A stretch of DNA of 64,000 nt from positions 68,079,127-68,143,126 of the forward strand of contig CP136061.1 of assembly GCA_032622095.1 (NCBI GenBank), in the 5' to 3' direction. The notes below the pieces were generated by a model that was not told the origin of the DNA, made no database searches, and saw only the letters and a list, made by a program, of their open reading frames with translations. Shown here piece after piece: positions 1 to 11,340 of the stretch. The first letter of the stretch is position 1; every line of letters begins with the position of its first letter. Both the position numbers and the translations under genes were made by a program. The stretch comes from Siphonodentalium dalli (lineage: Eukaryota > Mollusca > Scaphopoda > Gadilida > Siphonodentaliidae).

Positions 1-407
1 CATTGTTATCTAAACATTCACTGCTACAATTTTGTCAAGAAACATCACCAATGGTAATTGTGTTTCAAATATTCAGTTGAAAATCTGTTTTGCAAAATAT
101 ATTTTCACAATTACTCAATACTTTTCTAATGTTCATTTCATGATTTACCCATCTCACCTGAAAACGTTTGTGCTATTCGCAGCGTAGTGAAAACAAACTT
201 TATAATAAACAGTTGAAGTTTACATAACAATGGTTACAACATACACCATCTCGTTATTGGAGGATAAAGGAAATAAGAATAAATTATATCTATAGTTTCA
301 TGTTCTTCTTGATAATGATGATTTATATACAGACATTTATGCTATTCCATATTAACCAACTTCGAAGGCTTTGTGTCCCTTTAAAAATTACAAATAGTGC
401 TCCTCAC
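1..407. other. Intron sequence left of exon 10, nothing recognised
   Basis: This should be the start of the plexin intron that follows exon 10, which opens with the donor GTGAGG just left of 408. It is AT-rich, without a recognisable exon, repeat or RNA gene. Confidence 0.5.
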
Positions 408-530
408 CTGCCCGGTTAATGGCGCTGCACATTCTACACTTTGATTACTGGTTCGCAGAGCTAAAACTGTAAAGGGGACTTCATCCACTTTGAAGATACA
501 TCTGTAGGCACTCTCACCACTCACACCTGC
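408..530 (-). CDS. Plexin-like exon 10 (second half of IPT2)
   Basis: The exon is 123 nt, phase 0 to phase 0, encoding 41 residues (about 693-733 of the assembled protein). It starts after the acceptor CTTTCAG and ends at CAG|GTGAGG, a near-consensus donor. It contains YRCIFKVDE, then LRTSNQSVEC. This is the Y-x-C-x-F ... A-L-R-x-x-S-x-x-x-x-C pattern of plexin IPT2 domains, with the two cysteines expected to pair. It joins exon 9 directly, so the IPT2 fold is split by a 13.2 kb intron. It is the last exon in the window, and the reading frame continues to the left. Confidence 0.8.
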
Positions 531-792
531 CTGAAAGATCTGAATGTTTCAAGTCAATTGTAACCGTAGTGTACCTCCTCTGGGCCACAATTACAACAAC
601 AACATAAAACCCGATTTCAAGACTATACAAATACCTTGAGAAAGCAGCAGAAAAGCACAGCACTAGCACAATGATTATGTTCTTAGCATGTTGTTGTTTT
701 ATTTCAACCGAGATTGTGATGCTGGTTTCAAAGATGGTGCATTGAAATCACGAAAATCTTAAGTTTTAAATAATTCCCAACAAAAGACCATA
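531..792. other. Intron sequence, nothing recognised
   Basis: Right-hand end of the 13.2 kb intron between exons 9 and 10. No coding or repeat signal was recognised before the LINE fragment begins near 793. Confidence 0.4.
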
Positions 793-935
793 GTGCTGGT
801 ATGTGGAATCCTATTGGCCAGAAGTGTTCTATATGAATTTCAATCTGGGTTTAGATCTGGATTCTCGACTGAATTATCCACTTTGACTTATCTCACTGAC
901 TACATTTGGGAACAAATGGATCAAGAGAAGTATAC
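793..935 (+). mobile_element. LINE A, upstream reverse-transcriptase fragment
   Basis: The plus strand encodes YEFQSGFRSGFSTE and then YLTDYIW, the conserved QSGFR-x-x-x-STE block upstream of catalytic motif A in non-LTR reverse transcriptases. The frame stops abruptly at the hAT-type insertion beginning at 936 and resumes after 2102. The last eight bases (AAGTATAC, 928-935) are the target-site duplication of that insertion. No endonuclease region or 5' end is recognisable to the left, so the LINE copy is 5'-truncated. It is a CR1/L2/Jockey-type element; the clade is not resolved. Confidence 0.7.
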
Positions 936-2102
936 TAGTGATGCGGACCGGACCGGACCTCCTTTGGTGGTCCGGTCCACTGCCAAGGCAGTACAGTCCG
1001 GTCCGGTCCAGGCCATTCCAGTCCGGTACACATGCCTGGACCGGTCCAAAATGGTCCGGTCCACCTATAATAGGCTATATGTTAATTAATTCTCTGTTTT
1101 CTCAAAGTTTTTACTGTGTATATATAGTACAAACTATAAGGTATACTGAGTTCAGTACATTGCAATGAGTCCATATATGTTAAAACTTACATTGTTTGCC
1201 GATTGTATGCATCATTGTCTGTCTCTGGTGGGATATACTGGGAACGATGCACGATAATAGTATTTCTAGTAATGCGAACATTCACTAATTAAATGTATTG
1301 GACAGATATATAGTTAGGGCCAGAATGTGTTATAACCAATCTAACATGGCACTCAACTGATCGTATGCATGATTCGTATCATACTTATTTTCATTAAATT
1401 GAAATTTAAACGAAATAACTATACTGATGACAATTATACAAATATATGTGTACTAATATGTACTAATATTACATTTATATTGGAGTCTTGGAGATTGTGA
1501 TGGCTGATTGTATAGTCCTGACAATTACAGTTATATACCTAAGTACAACTACTATTGGATTAATGTGACTGTCTTGTGTATGTACTATGTAATGCGGTTT
1601 GCATGTTTCTTCGATAATTATAACTGAAAAACAATAGAATACTCGATTCGATATCCATCCAAATTGATTAGTTGATGCCATGTTACACTGTTTATGACAA
1701 ATAGTTCCATACTAATTCAGTTGCATGTTTGTCGCCTTGAAAGCAGGCGGCCGGAAATCGGCGACATCAAAGCAGGCGGCCGCCCACACTGGCACTTTCA
1801 TTATAAGGAAAGTGACATGTATAAAGTACATCTACATTGTTTTCGTGACATCAAACGTTTAATAGATAGTAACCACTTGAATGCGTCAATACATCGTTGT
1901 TAATTGATATGACGGCAAATACGCAATAATATTCGCGATAGTTTAGTATAAAAAACTGAAGTAAAATAGTGGACCGGACCGGAGAGTACCGGACCGGCGG
2001 CAAAAAGCAGTCAGGTCCGGTCCAGTGACACCCGGTCCGGACCGGACCGTGGTCCACCCCTGGACCGTGGACCGGTCCAAAGCAGTCCGATCCGCATCAC
2101 TA
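936..2102. mobile_element. Non-autonomous hAT-type element with GGACCGG-rich ends
   Basis: The ends are TAGTGATGCGGA and its inverse TCCGCATCACTA, and they fit the hAT terminal consensus YARNG. A perfect 8-bp duplication AAGTATAC (928-935 and 2103-2110) flanks the element, as hAT transposases make. About 120 bp at each end is packed with overlapping GGACCGG/CCGGTCC motifs in both orientations. These resemble the subterminal transposase-binding repeats of known hAT elements, although that role is inferred. The roughly 900 bp interior is AT-rich and holds no transposase; two copies of AAGCAGGCGGCCG lie near 1740-1785. It would need a transposase supplied from elsewhere. Confidence 0.85.
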
Positions 2103-3304
2103 AAGTATACTGGAATGGTATTCATATATAGACCTACAAAAAGCCTTTGATATTGGTAGACCACCATATACTTTTAGACAAATTGCACGCCATGGGCTTT
2201 TGATAGTAATGCTCTTAATTGGTTCAAAGGTTATCTTATTAATCGGACACAAATTACTGACATTAATGGCTCTTTCTCAGACACAAATTTGATTACTTGC
2301 GGCATTCCTCAGGGCTCTATTCTTGGGCCATTATTATTCTTACTCTATTGTCAATGATGCACCGGCCGCAGTAAAGTATAGGCTGCTATTGTACGCAGAT
2401 GACTCTGCATTGCTTGTATCTGGGAAGTGTGTTCAGAGGATAGAGCAGTCGTTGAGTGTGCAGCTTTCCTCTCTTAGTGAATGGATTAATATAGACAATA
2501 GGCTTTCCCTACATTTAGGTAAGACCAAATCTATTCTGTTTGGGTCCCAACCAAGAATTCGATGCTGCAATCAGCTTAACATCAAATGTAATCAGACTAG
2601 AATCAGCCCCTCTAACACTGTTACTTATCTGGGAGTTGTTTTGGACCAACATCTAAGTGGAGAAGCCTGACAGCTCAAACAGTCTTATCTAAATCATGCT
2701 CAATTAAGACTTAATTAAGTTCCTGTATAGAAAAGCTGATTTTTTAACATGCAAGCTTCACAAAAAGATTACTAGTTCTTGCTTTGATTCAGTGCTATTT
2801 TGATTATGCTTGTTGCTCATGGTATAGCTAGTGCACTAACTACAACAACCAAAGGGAAATGGCAGAAATCTCAAAATAGATTGATTAAATAGATTCTGTC
2901 TTGGGCTGCATAATCGAGCAACTGTGGGCCGGTACATTAGGAACATCTAAATATGAACATGTTAACTGTTGAACAGCGAGTTAACCAAGAAAGCAAATGA
3001 AGAAGATTGTGGACTCAAAGGCTAGCTCCCAAATATCTCTCTGAACACTTTACCAGAGTTAGCTCTTACTGCAGCTATGAATTAAGATCAGGGCAACAAA
3101 AAATCATAATCCCTTTAATTTGGCTCGGACAATTTCTGTTATACAGGAATAGTACTCTGGAATGATTTTTCTAACAAAATTGATCCCAAAGGTAACAACA
3201 CAGTTTGGACCAAGGCTATTCACACACAGTATTTTAATAGATATAAAAAATCTGAAAGTTCTATCTATAAGTACTATTAACAAAGTACATGATTATATAG
3301 TTTC
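2103..3304 (+). mobile_element. LINE A, catalytic and 3' part (decayed)
   Basis: This continues the reverse transcriptase interrupted at 936. Conceptual reading gives DLQKAFD (motif A), then GIPQGSILGP, then YADDSALL with the catalytic YADD near 2390-2410, then the thumb-like segment TYLGVVLD. Beyond 2670 the C-terminal QNRLI ... NRATVGRYI region and a final LWNDF-like block are still detectable, but only across several frameshifts and stops. The copy is dead. The 3' end was in turn hit by another hAT-type element at 3305, and a few bases of the same host sequence resume at 5112. Confidence 0.75.
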
Positions 3305-5111
3305 CAGTGTTCACGCTGGCGGTAGCCATTTTAGCCATTGGTGAAAATAAATTGTAATTGGCGAAAAAAATGACCAATGGCCAGCTTAGTACTCGGTCTA
3401 ATTACATCACGCGCAGCTAACATCCGTAGAACAAAAGCGTCGGCACCTCATGTATGTTATACGACCCGATGTGCTTGGAGCAATTATTAACAGGTGTGCA
3501 TTGGTGTTGATTTCATATCGTGTCAATGGCAAACACTTTGTGTTGTAATAACGAGAGGCCAATCACGATCGGCAGATGTTTAACCCATATCTTGGCGATA
3601 GCGATTGGTGGAGGATGTTAATATTTTTAAGCAAATAAACCAAATGACCCTCATTTGCAGGTTAAGGGTGTGTTATCATAAACTATGCCAAGAACTATAA
3701 ACATAATCAATGGAAATATTTGAGTTATCAAATCGGATAGTATGGGGTTAATCTTACCCGAACAGAAAACAAAACTGGACCAGAGAGACATCAATCACAG
3801 TTTGACATATGATAAACAAAGCCTGCCAGCCACCACTGTCATGCTTAGCATGTAGTATCTAATGTCCATAGCAATAAATAACTCATTTCAATAACACACC
3901 TGGTCTGTGTGTTATGTTCTCTTCAAAATCACAGCAGCAAAGAGGTATTAATTACTTGAATTATAAAGGACAATAACTCTGTTAAAATATTTCGGATCAA
4001 ACCCATATTCGAACTCGATCTGTATTTAGGGGTGATAAATTCATATACCAAATTTGGTGTTGATCAGATGAAAAATGTTTCGAGTCATAGCAGCTTTGGT
4101 AAATTCTAAGTACACATAAGAGTGAAAAGGGTTAATTAAACAATACCAAAAACCATACATATGAAGAACATGCTAAAAAAAACCTAGGTAAGAAATATGA
4201 GTCAGATCAGAAGAAATACATGTATGTTCAACTTATTGCATTGGATAGCATGTGTGTGAAGGGTTTATTATTTTCTAAACCGATCAACCAATCAATACCA
4301 AAAACTATACAGGTGAGGGGTGTGTCATCATAAACCTACATATCAAATATGAACACAATCGGACAAAAAAATACTTCGGTTATAGCGTCGGAATTGTTTT
4401 TTTTTCATTTTATTTTCGAAAAAAGGGTCATAACTCCTTTAAAATAAATTGGATCAAACCCATATTCGAACTCTATAAGTATTTTGGGTTGAGAAACTCA
4501 CATACCAAATTTCCAAATTTATTTCCAATCAGATAAAAAATGTTTGAGTTATGGCAGAATGCGTGAATTCTAAGTCGAAAAAGGGCCATAACTCTGTAAC
4601 AAAAACTCGGATCAAACCCAAATTCGAACTCGATCTGTATTTTGGGCTGAGAAACACATATACATAATATGGTTCTGATTGGATAGAAAATGTTTGAGTT
4701 ATCGCATTACATGTGAAGTGTCTATGGACGGACAGACAGACGGACAGGCGGATGGACAGACGGCTCGACGAATGACGAGTAGTCAATCCGGACGTTGACA
4801 CTATGTGTACCATACTATGGTATGGGTACACATAAAAACAACTTGTGAGTGGGGATCAGGGAATGATGCTTTAAGTACCCGGGGTTTTCATTGCAAGTCA
4901 CATTTCCAAAATGAATCGTAAGAGAAAGCTAGATTTCAGTGATCATGTTACATTGGTATTGTTTTATTTTGAAAATAAAATGTAATAAACATTCAATTTA
5001 TCTCAAAATATGTTCCAAACTAAGTGGCTAAAGCAAATGCAAAGTGGCTAACAAAAATGGCATTTGGCTAAAAGAATGGCTAAAGGAATATCTGGGCCAG
5101 CGTGAACACTG
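3305..5111. mobile_element. hAT-type element with TGGCTAA subterminal repeats (copy 1)
   Basis: The ends are CAGTGTTCACGCTGG and its inverse CCAGCGTGAACACTG, a 15-bp TIR that fits YARNG. The flanking 8-mers are ATAGTTTC (3297-3304) and GTAGTTTC (5112-5119), a target-site duplication with one later mutation. TAGCCA/TGGCTAA motifs recur near both ends. The interior carries several copies of a 'cataactc ... accaaattt' repeat and a GGACGGACAGAC stretch, but no transposase frame. A relative with the same ends lies at 58126-59098. Confidence 0.8.
3960..4834. repeat. Tandem-type dispersed repeat ending in a GGACGGACAGAC run
   Basis: Three diverged copies of a roughly 130-150 bp unit start near 3967, 4428 and 4585. 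Each contains 'ataactc', 'ggatcaaaccca', 'ttcgaactc' and 'accaaat'. The block closes with a degenerate GGACAGACGGACAG stretch and a near-palindrome at 4804-4834 (TGTGTACCATA ... TATGGGTACACA). It lies inside the hAT-type element and related blocks occur at 12050-13680 and 19980-20410. Confidence 0.6.
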
Positions 5112-5940
5112 GTAGTTTCATGATACACTTAGGAGAGTTTGCTTTGTATATAACTTTTATTTAATGACAAGGGTGAGGGTAGCCTTTGATTGTGGTGTCG
5201 TAGTACGTGATCGCACGGTGTCATCCAGGTCGAAGGGAATAACATCACCTTACTGTCCATGCCCATGGTACACTGCGATAAGTTGTTGCTAGCCTTATTA
5301 TCACCACATAGCCACCGAACCTATAGTGACACAGTAGTCAAAGACACCCTCTCACCTATTTTATTCGATATATCTCTCTCTAGTGTTTTTTAACTCTAGT
5401 GGAATACTTGCCGTTTAGCTCACTGTCACCTATCGTGACTTTAATTTCAACTGACCATATGCATTTAATTTGTTAAATAAAACATAATATATTTTTAATC
5501 CAGTGGTTTGTGATGGTAGGAAGCGTATGGGTGTGTTCCGGTCTCTCATGTGGCTTGAATCCATTGGGGACCATAATGGAAATAAAAGGTCTTAGGACTG
5601 TTTTCTTATGCTATCCCCGATGGTTTTTGGTCAACTGTTAGTGCCGGACAACTCCTTTACAGTCTCATACCGTGTATAAACGCCATACTCATGCTGGGCA
5701 TTGGTCAACTGCGGAAGTGGTGATGTACCATATGGTACATCACATCCTTCCACAGGTGACCTATGTCCAGTAATAAATCAAATAATTTGATATTCTACAT
5801 CTTTACAATTTCTGTTAATCTGTTACCTGTTACATGTTAATATCACAAATATACCATGTATTTCTGTTTATTTTTATCTATACATGTAGGTTGTCCTACA
5901 CCAATATGTGTCTTAAAGACCCAATAAAACATATTTTATC
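5112..5940. other. Intron sequence with a 24-bp perfect palindrome
   Basis: Remaining 3' flank of LINE A followed by sequence I do not recognise. The one clear structure is a perfect 24-bp palindrome at 5720-5743, built from GTGATGTACCAT and its inverse. Confidence 0.4.
5720..5743. repeat. Perfect 24-bp palindrome
   Basis: GTGATGTACCAT is followed immediately by its reverse complement, with no loop. It may be the fused end of a lost inverted-repeat element; no function can be assigned. Confidence 0.7.
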
Positions 5941-7095
5941 TTAAGTGGGACTATTTGTCAATGAAAGTATCAATATGACACTGGAGATCAACTTGGAGAG
6001 GGGCTAATATAAATGTTACAGTTAATTAAAGGAGTGATAATTACTGCAGAAAGATCGTAGTACGTCTATGTATTCTATAGGTCACCCTGAGGATCCATAT
6101 TAAGTTTGGTAACAGTTGGATGAGGGATGTGGCCTGTAGGGTGTGCCAAAGGATTTAATAATGCAAAGAGTAAAAGATGGTTGGTAGCAGCCATGATTTT
6201 TAGTAAATTAGGAAATGAAAATGTCAATGACACTGTAGATCAACTTGGGAAGCTAGGAGTTAGATTTTTGCTGAGCAATGAATAGAATAATAAAGAACAA
6301 AAGGAAAAAAGTTACAGTAAAGCTCTTGTATTGTGTAGATGAAATTCTTTTCATTTCAAACATTTCACCAATAAATGTGGGCTGCATGGTGTGTCGATGG
6401 ATTAAAATTTGAAATCCAAGATGACTGCTGGCAGCCATGTTTGGACAAAATTTTGGAAATAATCGATGGCTCCAATCTTGAGGTCACCATGAAGAATTTA
6501 GTAATGCAAAGAGTAATATCCAAGATGGACACTGGCCGCTATGTTTTTCAAAGAATTTCGGAAATAATCAATGCCTCCCTTCTTGAGGTCACCCCAAAGA
6601 TCCATTTAAAGTTTGGCGACGATCAGATGAGTGATGTGGCCACTGAATTTAGTCATACAAAGAGTAAAATCCAAGATGGCTGCAGACAGCCATGTTTTTC
6701 ATCGAAAATCTTTCAAATTCGATAGCTCTCATCTAGAGGTGATTCAAAACATGTCTGTACATTTTCAAAACAATTCTCCAATAAATGTGGGCTGCAGGGT
6801 GTAGCGTTGGATTCAAATTTGAAATCAAAAATGGCTGCTGACAGCCATGTTTTTTAACAAACTTCGGAAAAATTCAAATATAGACCAAGAAGAGTTATAC
6901 CTGTGGCTGCAACTTGCGGGCTTGAAGAAAGAAACTGAAACCACTATTATAGCAGCCCAAGATCAGGCAAAAACCACCAGGTATTACACAAAGAAGTTTA
7001 TTGACCAGTGTGGATCCGAAGTGTCGTGTTCGTCATACAAGTCCAGAAACAGTGGAACAACTCATATCGGGTTAACCTTTGTTAGCACCATATGA
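5941..7095 (+). repeat. 'AAGATGGC' dispersed repeat block
   Basis: The block opens with the family's 5' signature (GACACTGGAGATCAACTTGG) and contains several diverged units carrying 'gcaaagagtaaaatccaagatgg' and 'cagccatgttttt' near 6160-6190, 6500-6550, 6650-6700 and 6830-6850. It belongs to the same superfamily as the arrays at 14290, 18000, 46570, 52510 and 55010. Short open frames across it are repeat-derived and I do not treat them as genes. Confidence 0.6.
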
Positions 7096-7099
7096 ATAC

Positions 7100-7360
7100 A
7101 CCATGAGACATCATAATAGTGAACATCCATACCAAATTTCTATCTATCAACTGGTGGTGGAGATACAGACAAAAAACCAACACTTCCAAATCTACAAAGA
7201 TGAATAACTAACTCTTGAATGGAAAACTGGAAAAAAATTCAATAAAACGATTGAACACTCAACTGATTGCCCTCAATAGGCTCATAGTAGTGAACATCCA
7301 CACCAAATTTCATTGAAATTCGTCAACTGGTGGTGGAAATATCTGCTCGGACAGACAAAA
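7100..7360 (+). repeat. Dispersed repeat with 'GGTGGAGATATCTGCTCGGAC', left part
   Basis: Tandem units of about 130 bp share 'gtgaacatccacaccaaattt', 'tggtggtggaaatatctg' and 'ggacagacaaaaaa'. The family is interrupted at about 7361 and resumes at 10963 with 'ttccagataaacaaagatg', so a contiguous repeat was split by the insertion of 7364-10955. An uninterrupted fragment at 30330-30480 shows the original join. Confidence 0.65.
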
Positions 7361-7363
7361 AAT

Positions 7364-7696
7364 ATTATTTTTAAAATTATAATACATTTTTCCTTAAAGA
7401 AAGCCTGAACACTGAACTATATGGATATATGTCCTGCGTTTGTAAACCATAGTAGAAAAGGGGTTAACTTTTTGGTCGCCTACGATCACTCACGGTCTTC
7501 AGTGGCTTGCCTCGGAATCAGTCACGCATGCGCAGTCCCAATATAACCGATTGAATCTCGTCAGTTTATTTTCAACTCAATCAGGAGATTGGCGAGTTGC
7601 GGGGTTGGGAATGGCACCGCCATGGGAGGGCCCTATGATAGTTCAGTGTTCAGGCTTTCTTTAAGGAAAAATGTATTATAATTTTTAAAATAATAT
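7364..7696. mobile_element. Small TIR element, about 0.33 kb
   Basis: The outer 60-65 bp form an inverted repeat: TTTTTCCTTAAAGAAAGCCT ... CACTGAACTAT on the left and its inverse on the right (about 7631-7695), continuing outward through a palindromic AT-rich flank. Inside, 7430-7580 is closely similar in inverted orientation to 10764-10915 at the right end of the adjacent large element. The small element is therefore a relative or deletion derivative of it. There is no coding capacity. Confidence 0.7.
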
Positions 7697-10600
7697 TTTT
7701 CCGCCAAAGGAAGCCCTCACACTGAACTATATGGATTAGAATGCAAGCCCAGGAGGAGGCACGAGCAATAAAGTCAATAGCCAAATTTTGAGTAAAGGTA
7801 CTCTTCTAAAACAGATTGTACCATATATGAACACTTTAATGAATCTGTTAGGATTATTTACGTGAAATAACTCATATAGTTAGAGTGCTATATTGCTCAA
7901 ATGTGTACCGCCCCCTTGTTTTGAAACAAACATCCCATGAGGTGCCATCCAATGCATAGTTGCGAGCGAACCGAGCAAGTATAACGGAAGAAGAAACTCT
8001 TCGTTCTTCTCTGTGTCGTCTTCTTCAGCTGTCTGTTCTATGGTCCCACCCGTCAAGGTCCCATGATGCAGGATCATGAAGGAAGGAGACTAACTCACTC
8101 TCCGCCTTAGCGACAGAACGACCTGCACAGACGGAGGCCCACTCCGACGATGGCGAGAACCAAAGTTAACTAACTGCTATTCGCCAAAGAAAAAGCCAGA
8201 GAACCTGATGCCAAATTTGTGGCACAGGGATTGAGTTGAGAACCCATTAGGCCAAACAGGTTGTACAACGATAATGGAGTCAAGCCATCTGAACAGAGGG
8301 AGCCCCCACCACCGCATCTTGCAAGGTGGTCATGCCCCCTGTCGTTCTTCTTAGAACAGTTTCCTTGTTTTTCTTCTACTGATCACATGTCTCTGAGGTA
8401 CCTATATGCATCACAAGATATCCGACAGAAACCCTGTGATACAAATCTTACGCATATATAAATATATAAAATATATATATCAAGGTGATATATAAGTCAG
8501 CAATGAGATCATTTCAGAAGGCCCTTTGGCTCTTTGACAACTGAAATCAGTTCAAATGATGTACAATGTAATCAGATGATAAACACGGGTAAATTGTCAC
8601 CATACGGAATATTCAGTTCTGAGCCTCTGCCCAGAACATCATGTCACTTGCCCCCCCAAACATGCAGCAGAACGACCTAGGTGTGTGATAGGTATGTTAG
8701 TGTGAGGCATGCAGCAAACTAGGGGAAGACCCGCTCCAAAATGGCTCGCTGATGAAGGAAACAAATGAAATTATCATCCTCCTAGTAAAGGACACACATC
8801 CCTTTATAATGTTGTTACTTATTGAATTTAAAGAGCCATGATAGAGAGGAGCTCCCCCGACCTAAGTGGTCCTGTTGAAGGCATGTTTAAGGAAAATAGG
8901 ACAAATCCAGCATAGACCGAAGCGAGCAGAGTTGTCAGCATGGTTGCAGGCCCTTATGATTGGGCGGCTGGTGCCATGTGGTTGGGATCCCCTCATATGG
9001 GTTGGTCCCTGCCTGCAAGGAAAGGTCTGATGGCTAGTCAATGAGCTTCCTCGAAAGCTGAGCTGGACAGCGCAAACGTCTCTGCCTGTTTTATTGTCGA
9101 ATGTTGATAGGACAAATCCGGCATATACCGAAGCGCGCAGAGTTGGCAGCATGGTTTCAGGCCCTTATGATCGGGTGTCTGGTGCCCATTCCGGCGATGG
9201 CTCAATCGAGGTGTAAATACCTCCCATGGAATTTTAAGCTACGGCCAACTGCTTGAGCAAAAGGCTGATAAACTGAGTTCCAATTTTGGAGTCCAGTGTC
9301 GAAATGAAGAATCCCATAGCCAAAACTGGTTTCTTCTGATAACCGGAAGGAGGTGGAGCCATCGGACCGGGGTGAGCCCCCCCCCCCCAAATGCAGGTGG
9401 TCCCGACCAAGCTGAATGTCCTGTCCAAGCAGAACGATGGGTAGAGGCCATTGCAGCAGAAACCCCAAGACAGCTGAGAGGCAGGCAAGGCCGTGTCTTT
9501 ATATAGAGCGTGACCAGGGGGACCGGGCTTGCTACCGAATGGGTAGGGCCACTGCCCTATGCCGAAGTCGCCGTAGGCCGCCCAGCCGGTGTTGTTACGT
9601 TCGCACGCGATTTGGCAACTTCAGCACACAGAACCGCTCGCGCCGGTGTGGGACCAAATGTCCTGGGGGTCCCAAGTACCCCGGAATCGCCACCGGTCGT
9701 CTCCCCACTAATTGATTGAATGCCGAGGCATAATCGGGGGGAGCGTGAACTGTTCCTGCCCGAGAAGAGATCCGACTGAGAAATACTAGCCGGGAAGGAT
9801 CCGAGATGGTGCAAATAAAGGCTCTATATCATACTAGTAGACTATCTCATCTGATTTTCATGTTTTAGTTGTTGAATTATAGAAAAACTCGTTGAAATAA
9901 TGGAAAACCAACTTGAATAATTACTATCCCCAGGGGCGCTTTGAGCGCCCAAACCTGTAACAGGTAGAAAAACATCCCTGGATCCTTCTCAGAAATTTAC
10001 AAGCCCACCGGTTCAGACCGGCTTGCTGAACCGGCTGGCGTATAATCGCAGCTATTGTTCATTATATACAAGGTAGCTATTAATCGACATACATCTAGGA
10101 CATGGCTGAGATTTATTCGTAGCACTACGGTACTACTGTCATATGAAGTTATTGTTATGCATGTGACATTGATAAACCAAGATCTAATCAACTGTGTAGA
10201 TTGTAATCAACTTCAAGGTCAAACGTGATTAACACATCTGGATCATTTGTATTGAAACATAAAACAACATAGTATTATGTGAAAGCACGTTGTTCATAAC
10301 ATGACGAGAGATAGCGTCAGTAGCGATGGAATTATTGCTAAATAAATTTCCACGCATTAAAACGTCAAAATAATTCCCACGAAATTAGGATACTTCCGGC
10401 GGTGAATCACGTGGCATTTTTGATATCTGACAAATTCTATCATACCTTATAGGTGCTATAATAATTCCATAGATGTATTTCTCACAATAATCTGTGCGCC
10501 TCGTAAGGCCTTGAAATGGCGGCTAATTATGGCGAAATGTTGATTTTCATATTCGATAATTTTTTATTTTTTTTAAGTTCGCCGCCTGTTTGAAAACACG

Positions 10601-10955
10601 AACAATTATATGTTTGAAGCGAAACGGTCCGTGAATTTGAAACGATAATTATAAAAACGAACGCGTAGGCGACCAGTAATTATTATATCGATAAATTGAA
10701 TTTGTCGCTATTGTTAAACGACAAATTCGGAAAAATACTCCCTTAGACTTCCGTTCGGTTTGGTAGCAGAAAATAAACTGATGAGATTCAATCGGTTATA
10801 TTGGGACTGCGCATGCGTGACTGATTCCGAGGCAAGCCACTGAAGACCGTGAGTGATCGTAGGTGACCAAAAAGTTAACCCCTTTTCTACTATGGTTTAC
10901 AAACGCAGGACATATATCCATATAGTTCAGTGTGAGGGCTTCCTTTGGCGGAAAA
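7697..10955. mobile_element. Large TIR element, about 3.26 kb, GC-rich core
   Basis: The ends are inverted copies of about 40 bp: TTTTCCGCCAAAGGAAGCC ... ACTGAACTATATGGAT at 7697-7737 and the inverse at 10914-10955. The right arm continues inward through a roughly 150-bp region shared, inverted, with 7430-7580. The core at about 8860-9800 is much richer in G+C than its surroundings and holds overlapping short frames on both strands. None shows a recognisable transposase motif, so the element is either defective or of a type I do not recognise. A GC hairpin (GGGGCGCTTTGAGCGCCC) lies near 9933. The target-site duplication is not resolved because the flanks are A/T runs. Confidence 0.65.
8872..9186 (-). 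repeat. Two direct repeats inside the large TIR element
   Basis: About 100 bp at 8890-8978 recurs at 9105-9186 with few changes. Shared blocks are 'gacaaatcc', 'ccgaagcg', 'gcagagttg', 'cagcatggtt' and 'caggcccttatgat'. The minus strand is open across both, giving two similar peptides that contain RPIIRACNHAD-like segments. A tandem duplication inside a possible coding region is suggested, but no protein family is recognised. Confidence 0.5.
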
Positions 10956-10962
10956 AATAATC

Positions 10963-11340
10963 TTTTCCAGATAAACAAAGATGAATAACTCTAGAACGAA
11001 AAATCCGGAAAAAATGATTGAACACTCCGTTGAATGCCCTCATAGCAGTGAACATCCAAACCAAATTTCAAAGAGATTCATCAAACGGTGGTGGAGATAT
11101 CTGCTCGAACGGACCAAAAAAAACAACATTTCCAGATAAACAAAGAGAATAACTCAAAAACCGAAAAAACAATTCAACACTCCGTTGAATGCCCTCATAG
11201 TAGTGAACATCCATACCAAATTTCATTCAGATCCAAGAATGGGTGTTTGACGGACGGAAAAACAGAGATAGATATCCGGATGGACGGCTTGATGGATACC
11301 CCACATTCTCTTTGAGAGTCGGGGTATAATAATAGCTTTC
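10963..11340 (+). repeat. Dispersed repeat with 'GGTGGAGATATCTGCTCGGAC', right part
   Basis: Continuation of the repeat broken at 7361. Two further units with 'gtgaacatcc', 'accaaatttca' and 'gatatctgctcg' end in a GGACGG-containing tail and 'tcggggtataataata'. Confidence 0.6.

Noticed and set aside
9202-9814. Overlapping frames in the GC-rich core as a transposase or host gene
   Set aside because: Several frames on both strands are open simply because of high G+C. No catalytic motif or splice structure supports one of them. Kept only as a finding.
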